Of a DNA stretch of 64,000 bases, positions 1-7,883 are shown piece after piece. The stretch spans positions 62,001 through 126,000 of the forward strand of contig DVJY01000066.1 in NCBI GenBank assembly GCA_018716485.1, written 5' to 3'. The position numbers and the translations under genes are program-made. The stretch is from Candidatus Scybalocola faecipullorum (GTDB lineage Bacteria > Bacillota > Clostridia > Lachnospirales > Lachnospiraceae). How positions within the stretch are numbered: position 1 is the stretch's first letter; each line of letters begins with the position of its first letter. The notes under the pieces were generated by a model. It saw only the letters and a list, made by a program, of their open reading frames with translations. It did not search any database and was not told the DNA's origin.

Positions 1-743
1 ATGTCAACTATCCGAATCAGCCAATATTGGATTATAACTATTTTTCAAAAACGGATCGGATAGATGAAATATGCAAAATTCTTTCGGCGTTCGGCACTGG
101 AATTACCGGCTTTCAAATGGTCGATGTGCCAATCGAGAGTGTTTTTCGCAGAATACCTAAAGCGCTTCAGGAAAGAATTTTGAGTGATATTGAAAAGGGA
201 CAAGTAAAAATGCGTTCCGGCGAAAAAAATCATTCGATAGATATGGTTATACGCGGTTTAAAGGACTTTTTTGTGATTACTTTAGACGGGACAGATGATA
301 TCAAATGTCAGACAATCGAGTTTAGTCATGGTTTGGAAAATGTATTTTTCGGTATTGATGAAGAGTCTGACGGTACGGTACGTATACTGGATTTATTGGA
401 AATTTTAATTTCAGGTGAAGGAAAAACCTATGTTATAGATGAGTTGGACCGTTGCCTTCATCCAAGTTTGACGTATCAATTTGTGCATACCTTTTTTAAT
501 ATAGCAAGGCAAAGAAATATTCAATTAATTGTAACGACCCATGAATCAAGACTTATGGATTTTGAACTGCTTCGCCGTGATGAAATATGGTTTGTTAATA
601 AAAGAAATACAGGCGAATCGGATATCTACTCATTGGAAGAATACAATGAAAGATTTGATAAAAAAATCGACAAAGCATATTTGGAAGGAAGATATGGCGG
701 TGTCCCTATTTTTACAACAATCTTTCCGCTTGAGGGGGACTGA
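1..743 (+). CDS. AAA-family ATPase, C-terminal part (RloA/AbiLi-like), 5' truncated by window
   Basis: The reading frame is open from base 3, so the gene begins outside the window; the TTG at 27 is probably internal. The visible part carries a Walker B motif (YVIDELD, about 135 residues after that TTG), a following LHPS segment and an H-loop-like TTHES, as in AAA_15/AAA_21 ABC-type ATPases of anti-phage systems. No Walker A is visible; it should lie in the missing N-terminus. The gene ends 3 bp before an RloB-family gene. ATPase plus RloB is the arrangement of AbiL-type abortive infection pairs, in which the ATPase is thought to sense or gate a nuclease-like partner. The defence role is inferred from family and context. 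Confidence 0.8.
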   Translation, partial: VNYPNQPILDYNYFSKTDRIDEICKILSAFGTGITGFQMVDVPIESVFRRIPKALQERILSDIEKGQVKMRSGEKNHSIDMVIRGLKDFFVITLDGTDDIKCQTIEFSHGLENVFFGIDEESDGTVRILDLLEILISGEGKTYVIDELDRCLHPSLTYQFVHTFFNIARQRNIQLIVTTHESRLMDFELLRRDEIWFVNKRNTGESDIYSLEEYNERFDKKIDKAYLEGRYGGVPIFTTIFPLEGD

Positions 744-746
744 TCT

Positions 747-1694
747 ATGAGAGAACGTCATAATTTTGATCGGCGTACCAATGTATTAAAATCCGATGAA
801 GCTAAGAAAAAATACTATTTGGTTTACGAAGGAGAGAAAACTGAGGAAATTTATTTTGACGAAATTATTAGTAGCAGGGAAAAAATAGGGATTAATCCGT
901 TAATAGAACTGGTGCCTGTTTTGAGGAGCTATAGTGAAAAAAATTGGAGTAATCCGAAAAAAATTTTGGATCGTGTGCTTAAAAATTTAAGAGAATCCAA
1001 AACCAAAGAAATATCTTATGAAACTTTGCTGAATTGGATTATGGAATATCTTGAAGATGAGAAAATATTAACATCAGGCCGAAAACAGGCAGAAAGTGTA
1101 TGGGATACTTTAATTTGGATTTGTAAAGAGAAGCTTCATGTGGATTTGGAAAATACAACCGATGATATAGAAGAGACATGTAAAAAAATTGCAGCCTATC
1201 TGGGTGAATTTACAAATATTGAAAATATCATTGATGATGTGCCAAAAATTATTAAAAATAGAGCAATTACCTATGAAGAGAATTTTGATAAAATTTGTTT
1301 TATTATAGATCGGGACAGGCATAGTTTTGTTTCTCATCAGGAAAATAATCAATACAAGTATGTTTTGGATAAATGTTCGGAATACAATTTTGGCTTTTTT
1401 ATTTCAAATCCTTGTTTTGAATTTTGGCTTTTGCTTCATTTTGATGAGGTGATGCAGCTGGACGAAAATAAATTACTGGAGAATCCCAAAGAAACTTCAA
1501 AACGTCGTTATACGGAACATAACTTGAGAAAATTGCTGCCGGGATACAGCAAAAGCAGCTATAATGTTAAATCACTTATGGAAAAAATAGATACAGCGAT
1601 TGCAAATGAAAAAAGATTTTGTGAAGATGACCATGGATTAGAGCATTGTCTTGGAAGCAAGATAGGTTTGCTTATTGAGGAATTAAGACAGTGA
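747..1694 (+). CDS. RloB domain protein, putative abortive-infection effector (AbiLii-like)
   Basis: A 315-residue protein. It opens with EGEKTE (residues 28-33), followed by YFDEI, and has IIDRDRH around 187-192 and SNPCFEFWLLLHF at 220-232. These are hallmarks of RloB, a Toprim-like fold related to OLD-family nucleases; the acidic residues of the EGEKTE and DRD motifs would be metal ligands. A long helical stretch at about 75-175 separates the two halves and makes the protein longer than compact RloB proteins. It follows the ATPase gene by 3 bp and is surely co-transcribed. The RloB assignment is firm; the effector function comes from family knowledge. Confidence 0.82.
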   Translation: MRERHNFDRRTNVLKSDEAKKKYYLVYEGEKTEEIYFDEIISSREKIGINPLIELVPVLRSYSEKNWSNPKKILDRVLKNLRESKTKEISYETLLNWIMEYLEDEKILTSGRKQAESVWDTLIWICKEKLHVDLENTTDDIEETCKKIAAYLGEFTNIENIIDDVPKIIKNRAITYEENFDKICFIIDRDRHSFVSHQENNQYKYVLDKCSEYNFGFFISNPCFEFWLLLHFDEVMQLDENKLLENPKETSKRRYTEHNLRKLLPGYSKSSYNVKSLMEKIDTAIANEKRFCEDDHGLEHCLGSKIGLLIEELRQ

Positions 1695-1733
1695 GACTGA
1701 TATTTAAATAAAACGGAAAAGGATGTAGATAAA

Positions 1734-3599
1734 TTGAGAAAATTAGCCTTAGATGATTCTATTTTATTAACGATTGACAAACCGGCCAGATATCTTGGCA
1801 ATGAGATGAATGCGGTCATGAAGGAGAAGTCGCAGGTGGATATCCGTTTCGCTATGTGTTTCCCGGACGTGTACGAGATCGGCATGTCCTATCTTGGCAT
1901 TCAAATTTTATATGATATGTTTAACAGCCGTGAAGATACATGGTGTGAGCGTGTTTATTCGCCGTGGACAGATCTAGACGCGGTGATGCGTGAAAAGAAG
2001 ATACCGCTGTTTGCTCTGGAATCTCAGGATCCGATCAAAGATTTTGATTTCCTCGGCATTACGATACAGTATGAGATGTGCTATACCAATATTTTACAGG
2101 TTATTGATTTAAGCGGCATACCGATGCTTGCCAGGGACAGAGGCGAGGATGATCCGATCGTCATCGGCGGCGGGCCGTGTGTGTACAATCCGGAGCCGCT
2201 GGCAGATTTTTTTGATATTTTTTATATCGGTGAAGGTGAGACGGTATATCATCAGCTGCTTGATGTGTATAAGGCCCATAAGAGAAATCATACGTCAAGG
2301 CAGCAGTTTTTGGAAGCTGCGGCTCAGATTGAAGGCTTATATGTGCCGATGTTTTATGACGTGACTTATCATGAGGATGGTACGCTGGAAAGTTTTGCGC
2401 CTAATAATCCATACGCGCCCCAAAAGGTGAAAAAGCAGGTTGTATCGGATATGGGCACGGCAGATTATCCGAAAAAGCCGTTGGTGCCGTTTATTAAAGT
2501 GACTCAGGACAGAGTTGTTCTGGAAATCCAGAGAGGCTGTATCCGGGGCTGCCGCTTTTGTCAGGCAGGCATGGTTTACCGGCCGAACAGGGAACGTCCG
2601 CTTGAGAAACTCAAAGATTATGCGATGCAGATGCTTGAATCTACGGGACATGAGGAGATTTCTTTAAGTTCGTTAAGTTCCAGCGATTATTCCCAGATTG
2701 AGCCGCTTGTCAATTATCTGATTGATGAATGCCGGAAGAAAAAGGTGAATATTTCGCTGCCTTCTCTGCGTATTGATGCCTTTTCGCTTGATGTGATGAG
2801 CAAAGTTCAGGATGTGAAGAAAAGCAGCCTGACTTTTGCGCCGGAAGCAGGGACGCAGCGCATGCGTGATGTGATCAACAAAGGACTGACGGAGGAAGAT
2901 ATTCTTGGCGGCGCCATGGAAGCTTTTGAGGGCGGATGGAACCGGGTGAAGCTTTATTTTATGCTCGGGCTTCCGACAGAGACATTTGACGATATTGAGG
3001 GCATTGCAGAACTTTCCAATAAAATTGCGGCGCTGTTTTATACGATTCCAAAGGATCGGCGGCCGGGCGGCGGCCGGGTGGAAATTGTGACAAGTACGTC
3101 CTTTTTTGTGCCGAAGCCGTTTACGCCGTTTCAGTGGGTGCGGCAGAACAACAGCGAAGAATTTCTTGAAAAGCAGCGCTTCCTCAATGGAAAGATCAAA
3201 GAACAGCTCAATAAAAAGAGTATTAAATATAACTGGCATGACGTGGAACTGACGCAGCTGGAAGGTATTCTGGCCAGAGGCGACCGCCGGCTGGGGGCAG
3301 TGCTTCTTGACGCCTACCACAACGGATGTCTTTATGATTCATGGTCTGAAAGCTTTAAATATGATATGTGGATGAAAGCATTTGAGGACAATCAGATCAA
3401 TCCTGATTTTTATACGGCAAGAGAGCGCAGTACCGATGAACTGCTGCCGTGGGATTTTATCGATGCCGGTGTGTCCAAACAGTTTTTGATCCGTGAATGG
3501 GAGCGGGCAAAGGCGGGTAAGGTGACGCCAAACTGCCGTCATTCATGTTCCGGATGCGGATGTAAAGTTTATGAAGGAGGTGTCTGCTTTGAAAATTAG
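1734..3599 (+). CDS. TIGR03960 family B12-binding radical SAM protein
   Basis: A 621-residue protein, full length for the family. The N-terminus (about 35-230) resembles a B12-binding domain. The radical SAM core carries the 4Fe-4S motif C-x3-C-x2-C in GCIRGCRFCQAG, and the C-terminus ends in a cysteine cluster (CRHSCSGCGCK). The substrate is unknown; the family nearly always travels with a TIGR03936/DUF2344 partner and often with RNase E/G and the rplU operon, so an RNA-related role is suspected. The start is TTG at 1734 behind an AAAAGGATG ribosome-binding site. It lies 39 bp after the defence pair, without a visible terminator between. Confidence 0.92.
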   Translation: MRKLALDDSILLTIDKPARYLGNEMNAVMKEKSQVDIRFAMCFPDVYEIGMSYLGIQILYDMFNSREDTWCERVYSPWTDLDAVMREKKIPLFALESQDPIKDFDFLGITIQYEMCYTNILQVIDLSGIPMLARDRGEDDPIVIGGGPCVYNPEPLADFFDIFYIGEGETVYHQLLDVYKAHKRNHTSRQQFLEAAAQIEGLYVPMFYDVTYHEDGTLESFAPNNPYAPQKVKKQVVSDMGTADYPKKPLVPFIKVTQDRVVLEIQRGCIRGCRFCQAGMVYRPNRERPLEKLKDYAMQMLESTGHEEISLSSLSSSDYSQIEPLVNYLIDECRKKKVNISLPSLRIDAFSLDVMSKVQDVKKSSLTFAPEAGTQRMRDVINKGLTEEDILGGAMEAFEGGWNRVKLYFMLGLPTETFDDIEGIAELSNKIAALFYTIPKDRRPGGGRVEIVTSTSFFVPKPFTPFQWVRQNNSEEFLEKQRFLNGKIKEQLNKKSIKYNWHDVELTQLEGILARGDRRLGAVLLDAYHNGCLYDSWSESFKYDMWMKAFEDNQINPDFYTARERSTDELLPWDFIDAGVSKQFLIREWERAKAGKVTPNCRHSCSGCGCKVYEGGVCFEN

Positions 3600-4290
3600 G
3601 ATTCGTTTTTCCAAGGAAGGTGTGATGAAGTTTATCGGACACTTGGATATGGTCCGCTATTTTCAGAAGGCTTTCCGCCGGTCTGGCATTGATATTTCGT
3701 ATTCACAGGGATTCAGCCCGCATCAGCTGATTTCATTTGCTTCTCCGCTGGGTGTCGGTCTGACAAGCACCGGAGAGTATATGGATATTTTTGTCGGTTC
3801 CAGCCAACCGTCATCAGTGATGATTGAAAAAATCAACAGGGAAATGGCTGAAGGTGTTAAAGTGCTCAGTTTTAAACGGATTGCCGATGAAACGCGCGCT
3901 TCCAATGCGATGGCGCTGATCGCAGCTGCAGACTATGAGGTGGCGTTCAGACATATGCCAAAAGATGTGATGTTTGGTGATGCCATCGAGACATTTATGG
4001 CAAAAGAACAGATCATCATGACGAAAAAAACGAAAAAAAGCGTGAAAGAGACAGATATCCGTCCGATGATTTATGAGATGTCATGGACAGGAAGTACGGT
4101 GTTTATGAAAGTCGCCTGCGGCAGCAGCGCAAATTTAAAGCCGGAGCTTGTGATGGAGGCGTTTGCCAAACATATCGGCTGTTCATTTGATCCGCTGGAA
4201 CTTTTAATCTGCCGACGGGAAATGTATGCGTCAGATGGTGACGGCTGGAAGTCTCTTGATGATTTTGGCGAGGAGATTTTGACGCCATGA
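3589..4290 (+). CDS. TIGR03936 family radical SAM-associated protein (DUF2344)
   Basis: A 233-residue protein beginning MKIRIRFSKEG, with the family's GHLDMVRYFQKAFRR segment and YSQGFSPHQ block. It is the standard partner of the preceding TIGR03960 enzyme. I chose TTG at 3589 because a strong AAGGAGG (3574-3580) lies 8 bp before it; the ATG at 3571 would put that site inside the gene. The start overlaps the upstream stop by 11 bp, and the stop overlaps the next ATG (ATGA at 4287), so the genes are translationally coupled. Function is unknown beyond the partnership. Confidence 0.9.
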   Translation: MKIRIRFSKEGVMKFIGHLDMVRYFQKAFRRSGIDISYSQGFSPHQLISFASPLGVGLTSTGEYMDIFVGSSQPSSVMIEKINREMAEGVKVLSFKRIADETRASNAMALIAAADYEVAFRHMPKDVMFGDAIETFMAKEQIIMTKKTKKSVKETDIRPMIYEMSWTGSTVFMKVACGSSANLKPELVMEAFAKHIGCSFDPLELLICRREMYASDGDGWKSLDDFGEEILTP

Positions 4291-5522
4291 ATACAGAGTC
4301 CGGAAAAATATATGTGACAACCTATAAAAATTATATATTAACTGCTGTGTATGAAGAAGGCTGCCTTGCTGAAATTTATGCGGATAAGCAGGGAGATGCA
4401 GGTATCCTGCACCGGATATATGTGGGAAAAGTCAAGCATATTGTTAAAAATATTGATGCGGCATTTGTTGAGATCGGCGGCGGCATCGAAGGGTACTATA
4501 AAATCAGTGACAACCCGGCGCCCGTATTTTTAAATCATAAAAAGAACGGCCGTCTGGCATGCGGGGATGAGATATTGGTACAGGTTGAAAAAGAGGCTGT
4601 TAAGACGAAAAATCCGGTTGTAACATCCTGTATTGTGCTGCCGGGACGGTATGCTGTGTTAAGAGGCGGAAAAGCGGACGCGGGCGTGTCGACAAAGATT
4701 CATGATACAGATGAAAAGCAGCGTCTGAGATTACTTGCCGAACGAGGCGGCGGAGAAAATTTCGGCTTTATTATGAGAACAGAGGCAGCAGGTGTTTCTG
4801 ATGAAGAAATTTGCAGTGAATTGTCTGAACTTAAAGCACGCTATGAATGTTTAGTACAAAAAAGCCGTTATATGACCTGCTTTTCGGAAGTTTATCATTC
4901 ACCGGAGGAATATATTGCAAGAATTGAAACACTTGCAGGCGGCAAAGATACGGCAGTCACCACGGATATTCGGGAAGTTTATGAAAAGATCAAAGATCAC
5001 TATCCTTGGTTTCAAGAAAGACTGCATTTATATGAAGATATCCAGTATCCTCTGATCAAGCTTTTAAGTCTGGAAACTCAGATTGAACGGCTTTTGTCGC
5101 CGCGTGTATGGCTTAGATCCGGCGGTTCCCTTGTCATTGAGCAGACGGAAGCCTTTGTTGTCATTGATGTTAATACAGGACGCTATATGGGTAAAAAGAC
5201 AGGTGAAGAAAGTTATTTTAAGATTAACATGGAAGCGGCAAAAGAAATTCCAAGGCAGCTGCGGCTGAGAAATCTCTCAGGGATTATTTTAATTGATTTT
5301 ATTAATATGAAAGACGCAAAAAAGCGGCGGGAGCTGATTGATGCTTTAAAGGAAGTGCTGGCAAAAGACAGGGTAAAGACGGTGTTTGTAGATATGACGG
5401 CGCTGAATATTGCAGAGCTGACACGCAAAAAGGAACGGCGCCCCCTTCATGAGCAGCTTGGACGGCGATGCCCGGTATGCCGCGGAACAGGATTTGTTTT
5501 TAGTTCGGAGGAAAGACAGTGA
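4287..5522 (+). CDS. rng: Ribonuclease E/G family protein
   Basis: A 411-residue endoribonuclease of the RNase E/G family, which cleaves single-stranded RNA and matures rRNA and mRNA. An S1-like N-terminus is visible (YVGKVKHIVKNIDAAFVEIG), and the catalytic DNase I-like domain carries FVVIDVNTGRYMGKK and IILIDFINM with the expected metal-binding aspartates. The C-terminus ends in RRCPVCRGTGFV, a cysteine pair like the zinc-link of this family. The length fits a short RNase G-type enzyme without the degradosome scaffold of E. coli RNase E. It overlaps both neighbours by 4 bp. Confidence 0.9.
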   Translation: MNTESGKIYVTTYKNYILTAVYEEGCLAEIYADKQGDAGILHRIYVGKVKHIVKNIDAAFVEIGGGIEGYYKISDNPAPVFLNHKKNGRLACGDEILVQVEKEAVKTKNPVVTSCIVLPGRYAVLRGGKADAGVSTKIHDTDEKQRLRLLAERGGGENFGFIMRTEAAGVSDEEICSELSELKARYECLVQKSRYMTCFSEVYHSPEEYIARIETLAGGKDTAVTTDIREVYEKIKDHYPWFQERLHLYEDIQYPLIKLLSLETQIERLLSPRVWLRSGGSLVIEQTEAFVVIDVNTGRYMGKKTGEESYFKINMEAAKEIPRQLRLRNLSGIILIDFINMKDAKKRRELIDALKEVLAKDRVKTVFVDMTALNIAELTRKKERRPLHEQLGRRCPVCRGTGFVFSSEERQ

Positions 5523-6016
5523 AAAGAGAGACATATGAAAAAGTTATCCGATTTTTTGAACGTTCCAGATGGCGTTCGATGATTTTAGAGCTTGTCTGTA
5601 AAATTTTGCCGGTGCTTTGCGGAACTGTTTATCTTTTTATAGGTGTTGGTCTGCTTTTTTTGAAATATGAACATCTCGCGCGCTATGTGGCTGTGCCGGC
5701 AGCAGGCGTTGTGATCGTTACTATTTTAAGAAAACTGATTAATCGCCGGCGGCCTTATGAGGCTCTGGGATTTTCACCGTTTTTAAAATATAAAGAAGGA
5801 AAAGGACAAAGTTTTCCAAGCCGACATACAGCCTGTGCGTTTTTGATCGCGTTCGCCTGCTGGTATATTTTTGTTCCCATGGGAATTGTAATGTTTGCGC
5901 TTGCGGTCATCATTGCACTGTCCCGTCTGCTTTCCGGCATGCATTATCCGTCAGATGTGATTTCGGGACTTTTTCTCAGCCTTATCATTGCAGTATTAGG
6001 CTTTTGTGTGGTATAA
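5519..6016 (+). CDS. PAP2-family phosphatase, membrane
   Basis: A 165-residue integral membrane protein with several hydrophobic helices and the three PAP2 signature blocks: KLINRRRP (K-x6-RP), PSRHTACAF (a variant of PSGH) and SRLLSGMHYPSDV (SR-x5-H). These residues form the active site of lipid phosphate phosphatases such as undecaprenyl-pyrophosphate phosphatase. The substrate cannot be told from the sequence. The start is GTG at 5519, overlapping the RNase gene stop by 4 bp. The gap to the next gene (6017-6076) contains only a weak AAGGC/GCCTT stem at about 6029-6049. Confidence 0.87.
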   Translation: MKRETYEKVIRFFERSRWRSMILELVCKILPVLCGTVYLFIGVGLLFLKYEHLARYVAVPAAGVVIVTILRKLINRRRPYEALGFSPFLKYKEGKGQSFPSRHTACAFLIAFACWYIFVPMGIVMFALAVIIALSRLLSGMHYPSDVISGLFLSLIIAVLGFCVV

Positions 6017-6076
6017 TACATATATCAAAAGGCGTACTGAAAATGCCTTCACGTTGACTGAAAAGGGGGATTTATT

Positions 6077-6703
6077 ATGGGTAAAAACATTGTAATTACA
6101 ATCGGACGTGAAAATGGCAGCGGCGGTAAGGAAATCGCTGAAAAACTTGCAAAGAAGCTTGGTATTAATTATTATGACAGAAACCTGATCGATATGGCTG
6201 CGTCAAAGAGCGGCATGAACTCGGCAGTTTTATATCAGGCTGATGAAAAAGCATCGCATCCGTTTTTCAGTTCCTATGTGACAGCTCCGGGTGAATATGG
6301 CACAGTTAATGACAGATTATTCTGGACCCAATCTTCAATTATTAAAGATCTTGCCCAGAAAGAGTCCTGCGTGATCGTCGGACGGTGCGCGGATTATGTC
6401 CTTGAAGACAATCCGAACTGTCTGCATATATTCATTTATGCACCTCTGAAAGCACGTATTGAAAGAATTATGGACAGATATATGCTTGAGTCAGAGGAAG
6501 CTGCAAAGCGTGAGATCATGAGAGTAGACAAGCAGAGACGCAGCTACTATCAGTATTATACGGATCGTAAATGGGGTCAGTACAGCGGTAAAAATCTTGT
6601 CATAGACAGCAGCTTTTTCGGTATTGACAAGACAGTTGATCTGATTGCCGGCATTGTTGAAGACCGCTGGCCGGATTATAACAAAGCAGCAGAAGAAGCA
6701 TAA
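6077..6703 (+). CDS. Cytidylate kinase-like family protein
   Basis: A 208-residue P-loop kinase of the cytidylate-kinase-like family (PF13189). The N-terminus gives ITIGRENGSGGKEIAEKLA, a modified Walker A in which the second glycine-lysine is followed by E, not S/T, then NYYDRNLIDMAA, typical of this family. CVIVGRCADYVL lies in the middle and an arginine-rich lid (MRVDKQRRSYYQYYT) follows. Canonical Cmk phosphorylates CMP, but this paralogous family has no settled substrate. It has its own AAAGGGGGAT ribosome-binding site. No convincing terminator separates it from the L21 promoter. Confidence 0.85.
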   Translation: MGKNIVITIGRENGSGGKEIAEKLAKKLGINYYDRNLIDMAASKSGMNSAVLYQADEKASHPFFSSYVTAPGEYGTVNDRLFWTQSSIIKDLAQKESCVIVGRCADYVLEDNPNCLHIFIYAPLKARIERIMDRYMLESEEAAKREIMRVDKQRRSYYQYYTDRKWGQYSGKNLVIDSSFFGIDKTVDLIAGIVEDRWPDYNKAAEEA

Positions 6704-6740
6704 AAGATGATATTTTGAAAAAATATTTGTTTAAATATTC

Positions 6741-6769
6741 TTGACATATGGCACCTCCGATGGTATTAT
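6741..6769 (+). promoter_or_regulatory. Promoter of the rplU-prp-rpmA operon
   Basis: The -35 box TTGACA (6741-6746) is separated by 17 bp from a -10 box TATTAT (6764-6769), placing the transcript start near 6776. A TATAAT also occurs at 6767-6772, but with a 20-bp spacer. This housekeeping-type promoter sits just before the L21 leader. The left arm of a long inverted repeat overlaps it (see next entry). Confidence 0.8.
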
Positions 6770-6853
6770 AATCAAGTGTGCCGCATAGTGAGGCTAAAGT
6801 GCAGACCGCTGCCGCCGTAACTAGCGAGTAATGATTATAGGAGGTGCCATATG
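6745..6853 (+). repeat. Inverted repeat linking the promoter region to the rplU ribosome-binding site
   Basis: CATATGGCACCTCC at 6745-6758 is the exact reverse complement of GGAGGTGCCATATG at 6840-6853, which holds the Shine-Dalgarno sequence and start codon of rplU. The match resumes after an 8-bp bulge: TATAATCA (6767-6774) pairs with TGATTATA (6832-6839). In all, 22 bp of the 3' arm are complementary. The left arm lies upstream of the predicted transcript start, so only read-through RNA from the upstream gene would contain both arms. Such RNA would bury the rplU start; locally initiated RNA would not. Confidence 0.8.
6779..6839 (+). ncRNA. Ribosomal protein L21 leader (cis-regulatory)
   Basis: The 5' leader between the promoter and rplU holds the conserved-looking segments GCCGCATAGTGAGGCTAAAG, GCAGACCGCTGCCGCC and GTAACTAGCGAG, typical of the Firmicutes L21 leader (Rfam family 'L21_leader'). 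This class is thought to mediate autoregulation of the rplU operon. Assigned from recognition and position; no covariance model was run. Confidence 0.75.
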
Positions 6854-7159
6854 TACGCTATTATCGCAACAGGTGGTAAACAGTACAAAGTTTCTGAAGG
6901 CGATGTCATCAGAGTTGAAAAACTGGGTGTTGAAGCAGGTCAGGAAGTTGTATTTGATCAGGTGCTTGTTGTAAGCGGTGACGAGATGAAAGTCGGCAAC
7001 CCGACAGTTGCAGGTGCTACAGTTACAGCAAACGTTGTAAAAGAAGGCAAAGCAAAAAAAGTGATCGTTTACAAATACAAGAGAAAAACAGGCTATCACA
7101 AAAAGAATGGTCACAGACAGCAGTTTACACAGGTTAAGATTGAAAAAATCAACGCTTAA
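6851..7159 (+). CDS. rplU: 50S ribosomal protein L21
   Basis: A 102-residue protein starting [14 protein letters not shown], with [17 protein letters not shown] near the C-terminus, matching L21 along its whole length. It binds 23S rRNA in the large subunit. It is the first gene of rplU-prp-rpmA and is preceded by the L21 leader. A strong GGAGGTG ribosome-binding site sits 5 bp before the ATG and is itself one arm of the inverted repeat described above. Confidence 0.98.
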   Translation: MYAIIATGGKQYKVSEGDVIRVEKLGVEAGQEVVFDQVLVVSGDEMKVGNPTVAGATVTANVVKEGKAKKVIVYKYKRKTGYHKKNGHRQQFTQVKIEKINA

Positions 7160-7174
7160 TCGGGTCGGGCTATT

Positions 7175-7504
7175 ATGATCAGGGTAGCAGTATTTAAAGA
7201 CAGCCATGGTATCTATAAAGGCTTTAAATCATTAGGACATGCAGGATACGGTGAGTATGGTCAGGATATCGTATGCAGTGCGGTTTCTGCGCTTGTGCTG
7301 AATACCGTAAATTCTATAGAAGCTTTTACAAAAGATTCTATGAAAGTGAAAACCGATGAAGAGAAAGGACTTATTCAAGTATATTTCCCGTCGCCGGTCG
7401 GTCAGAAGACCAAATTGCTTATGGATGCATTGGTTCTTGGTTTAAAAATGATACAAAAGGAATATAAGAACGATTATATACACTTGAAAATCAAGGAGGT
7501 GTAG
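7175..7504 (+). CDS. prp: Ribosomal-processing cysteine protease Prp
   Basis: A 109-residue cysteine protease that removes the N-terminal extension of L27. The catalytic pair is visible in GHAGYGEYGQDIVCSAVSAL, with His22 and Cys34. Its place between rplU and rpmA is the standard Firmicutes arrangement, and the downstream L27 has exactly the extension this enzyme cuts. The gap to rpmA is 3 bp. Confidence 0.93.
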   Translation: MIRVAVFKDSHGIYKGFKSLGHAGYGEYGQDIVCSAVSALVLNTVNSIEAFTKDSMKVKTDEEKGLIQVYFPSPVGQKTKLLMDALVLGLKMIQKEYKNDYIHLKIKEV

Positions 7505-7507
7505 GCT

Positions 7508-7798
7508 ATGTTGAGAATGAACCTTCAGTTTTTCGCTCATAAAAAAGGTGTTGGTTCCACAAAGAACGGCAGAGATTCCGAATCTAAGAGATTAGGTGCG
7601 AAAAGAGCTGACGGACAGTTTGTAAAAGCAGGAAATATCCTTTACAGACAGCGTGGTACTAAAATCCATCCGGGAGTAAACGTTGGACGCGGCGGTGATG
7701 ATACATTATTCGCATTGGTTGACGGCGTTTTAAGATTTGAAAGAAAAGGCAGAGACAAAAAGCAGGCTTCTGTTTATCCGGTATCAGTGAACGAATAA
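7508..7798 (+). CDS. rpmA: 50S ribosomal protein L27, with Prp-cleavable N-terminus
   Basis: A 96-residue L27, whose N-terminus reaches the peptidyl-transferase centre. The sequence opens [16 protein letters not shown]; in Firmicutes Prp cleaves after the LQFF segment to expose AHKKG, which corresponds to the N-terminus of E. coli L27. The [19 protein letters not shown] C-terminal half is canonical. The gene ends just before a strong intrinsic terminator. Confidence 0.98.
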   Translation: MLRMNLQFFAHKKGVGSTKNGRDSESKRLGAKRADGQFVKAGNILYRQRGTKIHPGVNVGRGGDDTLFALVDGVLRFERKGRDKKQASVYPVSVNE

Positions 7799-7807
7799 AG
7801 ATTAATC

Positions 7808-7847
7808 AGAGCGACTTCAGATTCCAGTAATTTGAAGTCGCTCTTTT
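7808..7847 (+). terminator. Intrinsic terminator of rplU-prp-rpmA
   Basis: A perfect 12-bp stem (AGAGCGACTTCA at 7808-7819 with TGAAGTCGCTCT at 7833-7844) encloses a 13-base loop and is followed by TTT. It ends the ribosomal-protein operon before obg. Confidence 0.9.
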
Positions 7848-7883
7848 AGAAAGCAGAATTTTGAAGTAAAAGAGGTGAGTCAA

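Noticed and set aside
2673..3320. A 215-residue minus-strand open frame
   Set aside because: It mirrors the radical SAM gene on the plus strand; composition is typical of an antisense shadow.
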